A stretch of DNA of 20,952 nt from CAYUKK01 sp964445305. GTDB taxonomy: Bacteria > Acidobacteriota > Aminicenantia > Aminicenantales > UBA8522. The position numbers and the translations under genes were made by a program. The notes under the pieces were generated by a model. The model was not told where the DNA came from. It worked only from the letters and a program-made list of their open reading frames with translations, and searched no databases. Below, one piece after another: positions 1 through 7,538 of the stretch (the stretch's first letter is position 1; each line of letters starts with the position of its first letter). The stretch spans positions 1 through 20,952 of the forward strand of contig CAYUKK010000214.1 of NCBI GenBank assembly GCA_964445305.1. The letters run 5' to 3'.

Positions 1-128
1 GTGCCTTTCTGTTTTGCTTTCTGGAGGGCGGCCATGGCGTTGGGGATGAGGAGCGCGGCCAGGATGCCGATGATGGCGACAACGATGAGCAGCTCGATCA
101 GCGTAAAGCCTCTAACCTTTTTTAACAT
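1..128 (-). CDS. pilA: Type IVa major pilin-like prepilin, 5' end only
   Basis: Partial gene: 42 codons are present and the rest lies beyond the window edge. The product begins MLKKVRG followed by FTLIELLIVVAIIGILAALL. This is a class III signal peptide with a seven-residue positively charged leader, a G|F prepilin-peptidase site, the conserved Glu at mature position 5 and a long hydrophobic alpha-1 helix. After PilD cleavage and N-methylation such a protein is assembled into the pilus fibre. The start is fixed by an AAGGAGG-type ribosome binding site in 131-140. It lies downstream of pilR on the same strand but has its own sigma-54 promoter, as expected for a major pilin regulated by PilS/PilR. 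Without the C-terminal part it could also be a GspG-like pseudopilin; the pil gene neighbourhood favours pilin. Confidence 0.9.
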   Translation of the reverse strand, partial: MLKKVRGFTLIELLIVVAIIGILAALLIPNAMAALQKAKQKG

Positions 129-185
129 TAAAACCTCCTTAAATTTTGATTTCCCTGGTAGGTTTATATCGACCAGGTAATATTT

Positions 186-201
186 GCCCGCTTTTGCGGG
201 C
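186..201 (-). promoter_or_regulatory. Stem-loop at the predicted 5' end of pilin mRNA
   Basis: GCCCGC-AAAA-GCGGGC on the minus strand is a perfect 6-bp GC stem with a 4-nt loop. It begins one base after the start site predicted from the sigma-54 promoter, so it would cap the mRNA. 5'-terminal stem-loops are known to stabilise abundant bacterial mRNAs; that role here is inferred. Confidence 0.55.
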
Positions 202-212
202 ACTTTATTTTC

Positions 213-228
213 AGCAATAACCGTGCCA
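213..228 (-). promoter_or_regulatory. Sigma-54 (-24/-12) promoter of the pilin gene
   Basis: On the minus strand the sequence reads TGGCACG-GTTA-TTGCT, an exact match to the sigma-54 consensus TGGCACG-N4-TTGCW. The -24 element is 222-228 and the -12 element 214-217, so transcription should start near position 202, about 74 nt before the pilin ATG. Sigma-54 promoters need an AAA+ activator, and pilR is encoded immediately upstream. Confidence 0.93.
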
Positions 229-258
229 AACCGACTAAATATAATTTATTCATTTTTC

Positions 259-282
259 TATAGTTAGACGCGATAAACTATA
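259..282. promoter_or_regulatory. Inverted repeat upstream of the pilin promoter, candidate activator site
   Basis: TATAGTT, a 10-nt spacer and AACTATA form a perfect 7-bp inverted repeat at about -57 to -80 from the predicted pilin start. It could be a dimer-binding operator or enhancer for PilR. No T-run follows it on either strand, so it is not a convincing terminator. Confidence 0.35.
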
Positions 283-318
283 CTCTTCAGCCACAAAATT
301 AACAATATTTGTCTCCTC

Positions 319-335
319 ATGACAAAAAATGTCAT
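319..335. promoter_or_regulatory. ATGACA-N5-TGTCAT palindrome, candidate PilR enhancer
   Basis: A 17-bp palindrome lies at about -117 to -133 from the predicted pilin start, the usual distance for a sigma-54 enhancer. It contains two opposed TGTC cores, and a third TGTC occurs at 310-313. TGTC-containing repeats are the described PilR recognition core in Pseudomonas. It lies immediately after the pilR stop codon. Confidence 0.4.
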
Positions 336-338
336 TTC

Positions 339-1754
339 TCATAGGGCAGGCTTCAATTCCTCCCTCTCCACTTTGCTTCCTTCCTTCGCCTCTCCCTTAA
401 GCCCGTATTTATTAATCAAGTGCCTCAACGAGCGATAGCTAATCCCGAGAAGGGAAGCCGTTTTGCGGAGATTCCCTCCCGCCATCGCCCTGGCCTCGCT
501 GATGTACCCCTTGGCGATTTCATCCAGGTGCTCCGTCAAGTTGAATTGCGGCGGAATCAAAGGTTGGACTGTCGCTCGCCTCGGCGGCGAGACGATTTCC
601 CGCGGCAAGCTCGCGGCGGTAATCGTCTCCCGATCCTCGATGGCCACCACCCTCTCGATCACATTCTCGAGCTCCCGAACATTCCCCGGCCACGGGTATG
701 TCTCCAAATAGCCGATCACCTCCGGGGCCAGCCGCTTCATCTTCTTTCCCATCTGCTGACAATATTTCTGGAGGAAGTGCTGGACGAGAAGGGGGATATC
801 CTCGACTCTCTTCCTCAGCGGCGGCATCTCGAAAGAGATGACGTTCAGCCGGTAGAAAAGTTCCTCCCTGAACTTTCCTTCCTCGATGCGGCGCTTCAAA
901 TCAAGGTTGGTGGCGGCGATAATCCGGACATCGACCGGGATTTCTTCTGTTCCACCCACCCGCCTGATCTTCCGCTCCTGGATCGCTCGCAAGAGCTTCA
1001 CCTGGGTCCAGGGCGATGTCTCGCCGACCTCATCGAGAAACAAAGTTCCCCGCTGGGCCACCTCGAACATCCCCTTCTTATCCGCCACCGCACCGGTAAA
1101 GGAGCCCTTGACGTGCCCGAATAACTCACTCTCGAGGAGATTCTCAGGCAGGGCGGCGCAATTGATGGACACAAACGGTCTTTCGTTTCGCCGGCTGAGG
1201 AAATGGATGGCCCGGGCGGCCATCTCCTTCCCCGTGCCGCTCTCACCCGTGATGAGAACGGTCGAATCGGTCGTTGCGCTCTTCTCGATGAGCTCATAAA
1301 CCTCCTGCATGACCTTGCTCTTGCCGATCATGTTCTCGAAGGAATAACGCTGCTGGAGGTCGCGGCGCAGCAGGATGTTTTCTTCCTGAAGTCTCCTCTT
1401 CTCGAGCTCCTGGGCAATGATAATCTTGAGTTCCTCAACATCAAAGGGCTTGAGGATGTAATCAATGGCCCCCGCCTTGAGCGCTTCGACAGCTTGCTTG
1501 AGGCTGCCGTAAGCGGTAATCATGATGACGGGCAGGTTGGGCTTATTCTCCCGGACGTACTTGAGAATCTCCATGCCGCTCACTTCCGGGAGCTTGATGT
1601 CACAGATAAGCATGTCGAAGCTTTCTTTTTCCAGCAGTTCAAAAACCCTGGACGGGGCCAGGCATGTCTTAACCCGGTAGCCTTCCTTTTTCAGGACAAC
1701 GCTCAGCAAATCGAGCAAGCTCTTTTCGTCATCAACAACGAGGATGGTTTCCAT
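339..1754 (-). CDS. pilR: Sigma-54-dependent response regulator PilR
   Basis: The 471-residue protein has three NtrC-family domains. The receiver domain (1-120) has acidic D8/D9, phospho-acceptor D52, T80 and K102. The AAA+ domain (140-380) has Walker A GESGTGKE at 170-177, the sigma-54-contacting loop GSFTGA at 217-222 and Walker B LFLDE near 238-242. A Fis-type helix-turn-helix lies at about 425-452. The loop carries Ser where the common motif is GAFTGA. Phosphorylated by PilS, it should activate the sigma-54 pilin promoter at 213-228. The start lies 11 nt after the pilS stop. Assignment as PilR rather than another NtrC-type regulator rests on position between pilS and pilin. Confidence 0.93.
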   Translation of the reverse strand: METILVVDDEKSLLDLLSVVLKKEGYRVKTCLAPSRVFELLEKESFDMLICDIKLPEVSGMEILKYVRENKPNLPVIMITAYGSLKQAVEALKAGAIDYILKPFDVEELKIIIAQELEKRRLQEENILLRRDLQQRYSFENMIGKSKVMQEVYELIEKSATTDSTVLITGESGTGKEMAARAIHFLSRRNERPFVSINCAALPENLLESELFGHVKGSFTGAVADKKGMFEVAQRGTLFLDEVGETSPWTQVKLLRAIQERKIRRVGGTEEIPVDVRIIAATNLDLKRRIEEGKFREELFYRLNVISFEMPPLRKRVEDIPLLVQHFLQKYCQQMGKKMKRLAPEVIGYLETYPWPGNVRELENVIERVVAIEDRETITAASLPREIVSPPRRATVQPLIPPQFNLTEHLDEIAKGYISEARAMAGGNLRKTASLLGISYRSLRHLINKYGLKGEAKEGSKVEREELKPAL

Positions 1755-1765
1755 TTCTCGTCTCT

Positions 1766-3085
1766 CTACCCGGGGATGGCGGCGGTTTTTACCCCGGATT
1801 CTTGGTGCTTCTCCTTCGACGGGGCCGCCCGGACTCTCCGCACCGGAAAAGACAAAACAATTTCCGTTCCCCGCCCTGGCGCGGAGTTGACCCGGATTTT
1901 CCCGTCATAATCATCGACGATGCGGCGGACAACGACGAGCCCCAGGCCGCGGCCGTTCTCAAAACGTGAAAAGAAGGGCTCGAAGAGATGCTTTTTTTCC
2001 TCCTCCCGGAGACCGCAACCCGTATCGCCAAACTTGATGAGGATTTCCTTTTTTCCGTCCTGGAGAAAATCGACCGTCAGGGTTCCTCCCCCGGGCATGG
2101 CCTTGAGTGCGTTTCGGGTGAGATTCCAGAAAATTTGTTTGAATTGACCGACATTCCCGTAATAGGTCAGCGGGGAGGAAGAAAAATTTCCGGCCACCTG
2201 GTAGCTCCCGTTGAGCTCCCCCCCTGCTTTGAGCAAGGCCAGCGTCTCCTCCAGGGCCTCCGCCAGCTTGAACGTGGAAAAAACCTTTTTTCCTGGCGAA
2301 GCCAAATCCAGGAATTGCTCGATGGACTGGGTCACCCGATTGGATTCTTTGAGGACAATGTCCATAAGATTCTTCTGGTCCTCATCGAGAGGAAGCTCAG
2401 CCTTCAAAAACTGGACGGCTCCGGAAATGGCCGCCAAGGGGTTTCGGATTTCATGAGCTATCTGAGCGGCTATGCGTCCGGCCGCGGCCAGCCTCTCCTT
2501 CACCTCAAGCTCCTTCTGGGCCAGGAGAAGCTGCTCCCGCGTTTGACGGAGGCTGCGGTTCAGACGATCGGCCAAAACAGCAATCAAAATAAACAGGCCC
2601 CAGGCCAGAAAGATGGTGAAGAGGACAAGCCCCAGGGACCTTTCCCGGTACTGGTCAAGCCTGAAATAAGGAATCAGACCGAAATAAAGGCCGTCTACAA
2701 GAAACCCAAAGAGAACAGCCGCGAGGCCAGCGACGATGAAGGTCGCCCGGCTCGAAAGAAGGATGCTGGCGCCGATGATGGGAAAAACATAGAGCAAATA
2801 GAGAGAGCCGGTCAGCCCGCCAGAAATATAGACCAGAGCCGTGATGAGAAGGAGGTCGAAGACGAGCTGAAGATATGCCTGAAAAGGATAATTCCTCCAC
2901 CAGGAGCAAAGACATAGATAAATAAGGGAAAGGAGATAGGTCAGGAGAACGAGGTAATAAAAAGGCAGCAGCGGGATAAAATCCGTGGTTGAGGACTGGA
3001 TGATGACGACAGAAACGAGGATCGAAGTGATAGCGATAAGACGGATGAGGATGAACCAGAGGATGTGCTTCTTCTGTATTTTCAT
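1766..3085 (-). CDS. pilS: Membrane sensor histidine kinase PilS
   Basis: The protein has 439 residues. About six membrane segments occupy residues 8-171, followed by a helical linker (172-205). The HisKA dimerisation domain has the H-box HEIRNPL with H211, and the HATPase domain has N-box NLTRNALKA (321-329), G1 DTGCGL (354-359), F-box FEPFF and G2 GRGLGL (378-383). The order of six membrane helices then kinase fits PilS, which controls pilin transcription through PilR. Unlike Pseudomonas or Myxococcus PilS, there is no room for a PAS domain between the last membrane helix and the H-box. The start lies 9 nt after the pilC stop with only a weak ribosome binding site, suggesting coupling to pilC. 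Confidence 0.9.
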   Translation of the reverse strand: MKIQKKHILWFILIRLIAITSILVSVVIIQSSTTDFIPLLPFYYLVLLTYLLSLIYLCLCSWWRNYPFQAYLQLVFDLLLITALVYISGGLTGSLYLLYVFPIIGASILLSSRATFIVAGLAAVLFGFLVDGLYFGLIPYFRLDQYRERSLGLVLFTIFLAWGLFILIAVLADRLNRSLRQTREQLLLAQKELEVKERLAAAGRIAAQIAHEIRNPLAAISGAVQFLKAELPLDEDQKNLMDIVLKESNRVTQSIEQFLDLASPGKKVFSTFKLAEALEETLALLKAGGELNGSYQVAGNFSSSPLTYYGNVGQFKQIFWNLTRNALKAMPGGGTLTVDFLQDGKKEILIKFGDTGCGLREEEKKHLFEPFFSRFENGRGLGLVVVRRIVDDYDGKIRVNSAPGRGTEIVLSFPVRRVRAAPSKEKHQESGVKTAAIPG

Positions 3086-3094
3086 CCGCTTGGC

Positions 3095-4297
3095 TCAGAA
3101 CTGTTGCATCAGGCTGAAAATAGGAAGATACATCGAAACGACAAGGCTGCCCACCATCGCCCCAACAAAGATAAGCAGGACAGGTTCGAGCACGGAAAGA
3201 AGCGCTGAGACGGCCGAATCGACCTCATCGTCATAAAAGTCGGCCAGTTTGGTCAGCATCTCGTCCAGAGTTCCCGTCGCCTCGCCGACGTTAACCATCT
3301 GGGTGAGCATGAAGGGAAATTGCCCGGTTTCGCGAAAAGCCTCGGTCAGGGTTTTCCCCTCAGCGACCATCTTCCGCGCCTCCATAACGCTCGATTCGAG
3401 GAGAACATTGCCGGCCGTCGAAGAAGTAATCCGCAAGCTTTCCAGCATGGGAACACCACCGGCCACGAGTGTACTCAACGTCCGGGTCACGCGGGAGATG
3501 GAGACCTTCCGCATGAGCTCGCCTATCAGAGGAATCTTGAGGATGAAGCGGTCGACCACCCACCGGCCGCGTTCCGTCTTCCTGAAATACCGGAAGCCGA
3601 CGACGAGCCCCACTAAGGCGAGAAAAATGAGCAGAATATACCTTGAAACAAACCGGCTCAACCCGATGATGAAGGCAGTCAGGAAAGGAAGCTGGGCGCC
3701 GAGCTCAGAGAAAATCGAGGCAAAAACAGGGATGACTTTCCAGAGGAGGAAGATGGCGACCAGGATGGCGAAGGTGACGATCGCCGTCGGATAGATCAAC
3801 GCCTGTTTGACCTTAGCTCGCAGCTTAACTATTTTTTCGATGTACTCGGCCAGGCGCCGCAGCATAATGTCCAGGGAGCCGCTCTGCTCGCCGGAGGCGA
3901 TGAGGTTGCAATAGAGGTCATCAAAAGCCTTGGGGAATTTTCTTTTAGCCTGGTTCAGCGTCGAACCAGCCTCAACATCTTCCCGGACGCTGGTGATGAC
4001 CCTTTTGAAGTACTTGTTCTTGGTCTGCTCGGCCAGGATGGTCAGCCCCTGGATGAGTGGCAGCTCGGCATCGATCAAAACCGAAAGCTGTCGGCTATAG
4101 ACGGCAAGCTCCTTGAGCTTGACCTTTTCCCTTTTCAGGAAAGGTATCTCCAGGCCCTTTCTTTTGGCGGAAATATCAATAACGGAGATTTGCTCCTTCT
4201 GAAGGATACGGGTCAGCTCCTCGACAGATGTAGCGACCCTTTCGCCGCTGACGATGTCACCGTAACGATTTTTACCTTTCCAAACATAAATGGCCAT
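3095..4297 (-). CDS. pilC: Type IV pilus inner-membrane platform protein PilC
   Basis: The 400-residue protein is full length for the GspF/PilC family. It has a short N-terminal region (1-60) and two T2SSF repeats (about 68-190 and 270-392). Each repeat has a cytoplasmic helical bundle followed by membrane helices (about 168-192, 217-236 and 370-393). GEQSG (136-140) and VGEATGTL (337-344) are the equivalent family motifs of the two repeats. PilC sits in the inner membrane and couples the PilB and PilT motors to pilin insertion or removal. An AAAGGGG ribosome binding site precedes the ATG, which is 13 nt after the pilT stop. I see no irregularity. Confidence 0.96.
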   Translation of the reverse strand: MAIYVWKGKNRYGDIVSGERVATSVEELTRILQKEQISVIDISAKRKGLEIPFLKREKVKLKELAVYSRQLSVLIDAELPLIQGLTILAEQTKNKYFKRVITSVREDVEAGSTLNQAKRKFPKAFDDLYCNLIASGEQSGSLDIMLRRLAEYIEKIVKLRAKVKQALIYPTAIVTFAILVAIFLLWKVIPVFASIFSELGAQLPFLTAFIIGLSRFVSRYILLIFLALVGLVVGFRYFRKTERGRWVVDRFILKIPLIGELMRKVSISRVTRTLSTLVAGGVPMLESLRITSSTAGNVLLESSVMEARKMVAEGKTLTEAFRETGQFPFMLTQMVNVGEATGTLDEMLTKLADFYDDEVDSAVSALLSVLEPVLLIFVGAMVGSLVVSMYLPIFSLMQQF

Positions 4298-4310
4298 GTT
4301 TCACCCCTTT

Positions 4311-5429
4311 CTATTTCCCCCCCGAGCCCGGGGAAAGACTGACGGAGGTCCTCTTCAGTCCCTCCCGTCTCTGGATGATATCTGTCAACTCCTCAGGGAA
4401 GGAAGTCACGCTCATCGCTGTCTCCAGGGTGATGAGCCGCTTGAAATAAAGGTTGGCCAGGGACTGGTTGAATGTTTGCATCCCGAACTTCTCCTGCCCC
4501 ATCTGCATGGCCGAATAAATCTGATGAATCTTGTTCTCGCGGATGAGGTTTCGGATGGCCGGGTTGGGGATGAGGATTTCCATGGCCAGGACGCGACCCT
4601 TGCCGTCGGCTCGGGGTAGGAGCGCCTGGGTCAGGATGCCCTCGAGGCTCATCGAGAGCATGATTCGCACCTGCGCCTGGTACTGGGACGGAAAGATGTC
4701 GATGATCCTGGAGATGGATTCCGCCGCCGAGTTCGTGTGCAGGGTTGAAAAAGTCAGGTGCCCTGTTTCGGCCACCCGGAGGGTTGCTTCGACAGTCTCG
4801 TAGTCGCGCATCTCGCCGACGAAGACGACGTCCGGGTCCTCGCGGAGCACGGAACGAAGAGCATTCGCGTAGGAAAGCGTATCGACGAAAAGCTCCCGCT
4901 GGTTGATAATGGATTTTTTGGGGATGAAGTAGTACTCGATGGGGTCTTCGATGGTAACGATGTGGACGCTCCGTTCGTGGTTGATGTGGTCGAGCATGCA
5001 GGCGATGGTTGTCGACTTGCCGCAACCCGTTGGCCCTGTGACAAGGACGAGCCCGCGCGGCAGATAGCAGAGCTGGGCCACCCGCTGAGGGATGCCAAGC
5101 TGGGCAAAGCTCCACATCGAGGGCAGGAACCGCCGGAAGGCTCCGGCCACTGCTCCCTTCTGCATGAAGACATTGGCCCGGAACCTGCCCAGGTCTTTGA
5201 TGCCAAAGGAAAAGTCAAGCTCAAGCTTTTCCTCGAACAACCGCTTCTGCCTGTCGGTGAGGACCGAGTAGATAAGCTGCTTTGTCTCCGAAGGGGTGAG
5301 GGGCGGATGGTCGATAGATTTGAGAACGCCGTGGACGCGGATGCGTGGCGGGATGTAGGTGGTGATGTGGAGGTCGCTGGCATCCTCTTTGACCGTGATT
5401 TCTAAGAGTTCTTGAATGGTTTTGGCCAT
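4311..5429 (-). CDS. pilT: Pilus retraction ATPase PilT
   Basis: The 372-residue secretion ATPase has Walker A GPTGCGKST (132-140), Asp box TIEDPIEY (159-166), Walker B ending GEMRD (205-209) and His box HLTFSTLHTN (224-233). The C-terminal AIRNLIRE motif (291-298) is diagnostic of PilT and separates it from PilB and GspE. Cys replaces the usual Ser inside Walker A, which is unlikely to block the P-loop. It forms a hexamer at the cytoplasmic face of PilC and depolymerises the pilus for twitching motility. The start has a strong AAGGAGA ribosome binding site and is 24 nt after pilB. Confidence 0.97.
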   Translation of the reverse strand: MAKTIQELLEITVKEDASDLHITTYIPPRIRVHGVLKSIDHPPLTPSETKQLIYSVLTDRQKRLFEEKLELDFSFGIKDLGRFRANVFMQKGAVAGAFRRFLPSMWSFAQLGIPQRVAQLCYLPRGLVLVTGPTGCGKSTTIACMLDHINHERSVHIVTIEDPIEYYFIPKKSIINQRELFVDTLSYANALRSVLREDPDVVFVGEMRDYETVEATLRVAETGHLTFSTLHTNSAAESISRIIDIFPSQYQAQVRIMLSMSLEGILTQALLPRADGKGRVLAMEILIPNPAIRNLIRENKIHQIYSAMQMGQEKFGMQTFNQSLANLYFKRLITLETAMSVTSFPEELTDIIQRREGLKRTSVSLSPGSGGK

Positions 5430-5453
5430 CGCTATCTCCTTCTCGAAACCATT

Positions 5454-7178
5454 TTAGTCCTTAACACTTTCCCTGAGGACCTCCTCGATGGAGGTGATAC
5501 CCTTCTTGATTTTGATGAGGCCGCTCCGCCTCAGGGTAATCATGCCCTTTTCCATGGCCTTCTTCTTGATCTCCCGGGACTGGGCCCTGACCAGGATGAG
5601 CTCCCGGATGTCCTCGTCGATGGGCATGACTTCAAAGAGACCGGTCCGGCCCTTATAGCCAGTGTTATTACAATGGTCGCAGCCGGTTGCCTTCCAGACC
5701 TCCACAGTCTCTGCTTCTTCCGGCGTGAAACCGATATCGAGGAGAGCTTTAACTGGTAGCTTATGGGGCACTTTGCATTTGGGACAGAGCCGCCGCACCA
5801 GCCGCTGGGCGACGATGAGAATCACGGAATCGGCGATGAGGAACGGCTCAACGTTCATGTTAACCAGGCGGACGATCGTGCTGGCGGCGTCATTGGTGTG
5901 GACTGTCGAAAAGACCAGATGTCCGGTCAGGGCCGCCTTGATGGCGATATCGACGGTCTCGAAATCGCGCATCTCGCCGACAAGCATGATATCAGGGTCC
6001 TGCCGCAGGAATGACCTTAGGGTGGCCGGAAAGCTCAGCCCAATCTCCTCTTTGATATGAACCTGATTGATGCCGGGAATGTTGAACTCGACCGGGTCTT
6101 CCGCGGTCAGGATGTTCTTTTCCAATGAATTCAACGTCGACACCGCCGAATAAAGGGTGTTTGTTTTCCCGCTTCCCGTCGGCCCGGTGACGAGGATAAT
6201 CCCCCACGGCCTGAAGATAGCCTCCTTGAATTTCTCCAGGGATTCTTCCTCAAACCCGAGCTCGGTCAGATCGAGCTTGAGCATCTGCTTGTCGAGGATT
6301 CGGGCGACAATCTTCTCCCCGAAAATCGTCGGCAGGGCGGAGATGCGCATATCGACTTCCTTCCGACCACCGTTTTCGAGCTTAACCTTCATCTTGATCC
6401 GGCCGTCCTGGGGAAGTCTCTTCTCAGCGATATCCATATTGGCCAGGATTTTGACCCGGGAGGTAACGGGGCTTTTGAACTTGAGGGGCAGGTTCATCAT
6501 CTCGTGGAGAATCCCGTCGAGCCGGAAGCGCACCCGGAAGGTCTGCTCGTAGGGCTCGAAGTGGACGTCGCTGGCGCCTTTTTTAATAGCATCGACAAAA
6601 ATGGTATTGACCAACGTGATGATGGGCGCTTCTTCCGTCGAATGGACGAGCTCCTCAACGTCGTAATCTTCTTTTTCTTCCTCGACGATATTGACTCGCG
6701 TATCCTCAGCCAGCTCGATATCCTCGATGATCTTCCTGACCCGGAGGGCGCTCGAGGAGCCGTAGTACTTGTTGATGGCGTTCATGATGCCAGACTCCGA
6801 GGCGATGACGGGCTGGATACTCAAGCCTGTTCGGAAGCGAACGTCCTCGATAACCTCCAGGTCCGTGGGGTCGACCATGGCCAGGGTGAGGAAGCTGCGG
6901 ATGCGGTGGATGGGCATAATCATGTATTTCTTGGCAATCTCTACCGGGATAAGGCTGACGACATCGGGGTAAACCTCGAACTGCTCCAGGTCGATGTAGG
7001 GATAGCCGAGCTGCCGGCTCAGGGCCTGAGCCATTTCCTCCTCGCTCACAAGGCCCAGGTTGATGATGGCTGTCTGGAGGGGAATGCTCTTCTCCCTCTG
7101 CATGTCCAGGGCTGTCTTGAGCTGGTCAGGTGTGATGACCTTTTCCCGGAGGAGCAATTCGCCTAAATTCGAACCCAT
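5454..7178 (-). CDS. pilB: Pilus extension ATPase PilB
   Basis: The 574-residue protein has a full-length N-terminal MshEN/GspE_N region (1-140), a linker and a GspE-type ATPase core. The core has Walker A GPTGSGKT (332-339), the Asp box around TAEDPVEF, Walker B ending GEMRD (400-404) and His box GHLVFSTVHTND (419-430). A tetracysteine zinc site (C465, C468, C500, C503) is typical of PilB/GspE and absent from PilT. It powers pilus polymerisation. The N-terminal region contains two LxxxL..Q repeats resembling c-di-GMP-binding MshEN motifs, but key Arg and Gly positions differ. First gene of the pil operon, with a promoter directly upstream. Confidence 0.96.
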   Translation of the reverse strand: MGSNLGELLLREKVITPDQLKTALDMQREKSIPLQTAIINLGLVSEEEMAQALSRQLGYPYIDLEQFEVYPDVVSLIPVEIAKKYMIMPIHRIRSFLTLAMVDPTDLEVIEDVRFRTGLSIQPVIASESGIMNAINKYYGSSSALRVRKIIEDIELAEDTRVNIVEEEKEDYDVEELVHSTEEAPIITLVNTIFVDAIKKGASDVHFEPYEQTFRVRFRLDGILHEMMNLPLKFKSPVTSRVKILANMDIAEKRLPQDGRIKMKVKLENGGRKEVDMRISALPTIFGEKIVARILDKQMLKLDLTELGFEEESLEKFKEAIFRPWGIILVTGPTGSGKTNTLYSAVSTLNSLEKNILTAEDPVEFNIPGINQVHIKEEIGLSFPATLRSFLRQDPDIMLVGEMRDFETVDIAIKAALTGHLVFSTVHTNDAASTIVRLVNMNVEPFLIADSVILIVAQRLVRRLCPKCKVPHKLPVKALLDIGFTPEEAETVEVWKATGCDHCNNTGYKGRTGLFEVMPIDEDIRELILVRAQSREIKKKAMEKGMITLRRSGLIKIKKGITSIEEVLRESVKD

Positions 7179-7195
7179 GACGAAAAAACTCTCTC

Positions 7196-7224
7196 ACGAT
7201 AGCTGACTTGCCAAAATTTGTCAA
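7196..7224 (-). promoter_or_regulatory. Sigma-70-type promoter of the pil operon
   Basis: On the minus strand TTGACA (7219-7224), a 17-bp spacer and TATCGT (7196-7201) give a consensus -35 and a 4/6 -10. The predicted start is near 7189, leaving only about 11 nt before the pilB ATG. A GTCAA-N7-TTGAC inverted repeat (7220-7236) overlaps the -35 element and a further GTCAA is at 7257-7261; these could be an operator. Confidence 0.65.
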
Positions 7225-7323
7225 TGTCTTGTTGACCACTGGCACAATTAGCAACAGTCAATAGAGAGACGCTGGCTGTCACGAAATCATCTCTCCTGTC
7301 TGGAATGACGTCTCATATGGGGC

Positions 7324-7343
7324 AAAACCGTCCAATCGGTCTT
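7324..7343 (-). other. Weak hairpin with T-run in the pilB upstream region
   Basis: On the minus strand ACCG-ATTGGA-CGGT followed by TTT could act as a weak terminator or attenuator between the structured element at 7372-7519 and the pilB promoter. Only four pairs are firm, so this is a low-confidence call. Confidence 0.2.
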
Positions 7344-7371
7344 TATGATGATGTCGGGTCAGGAAAGGGTC

Positions 7372-7519
7372 AATCACCCATAGGGATGATTCTCAAGGTG
7401 AAATTCTCCTCTTTATCCTCACCTGAAAAGGCTATGAAGTTCCCCGGGCGGTCCTTTGACCGTTCACCCCCAGCCAAGCCGGGGATGGCCGTTGCGAAAT
7501 CCGTTCGTCAACTTCATAG
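7372..7519. other. Hairpin series with an 88-nt cloverleaf-like element
   Basis: This is the main content of the non-coding stretch between pilB and the tRNA genes. Hairpin 1 (7372-7391) pairs AATCA-CCC with GGG-TGATT around ATA with one bulged A. Hairpin 2 pairs AGGTGA (7396-7401) with TCACCT (7419-7424). The third unit is closed by a perfect 10-bp stem, CTATGAAGTT (7432-7441) with AACTTCATAG (7510-7519). It encloses three hairpins: CGGTC/GACCG (7449-7462), CCCC/GGGG (7467-7484) and CGAA/TTCG (7495-7507). It could be a structured RNA, an mRNA leader or a palindromic mobile-element remnant. I recognise no known RNA family and the strand is unknown. Confidence 0.4.
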
Positions 7520-7538
7520 ATGAATGCGGGAGTGCCAG

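Noticed and set aside
129..185. c-di-GMP (GEMM) riboswitch in the pilin leader
   Set aside because: Some pilin genes have one, but the leader between 202 and 129 is too short and lacks the conserved GEMM core. Only a 6-bp CCTGGT/ACCAGG pairing (154-177) is present.
1203..1910. 235-codon plus-strand open frame opposite pilR and pilS
   Set aside because: It spans the junction of two clear minus-strand genes. It reflects GC-rich codon structure and has no domain signal.
7241..7256. Second sigma-54 promoter upstream of pilB
   Set aside because: TGGCACA on the plus strand at 7240-7246 is not followed by TTGC at the right spacing, and it points away from pilB.
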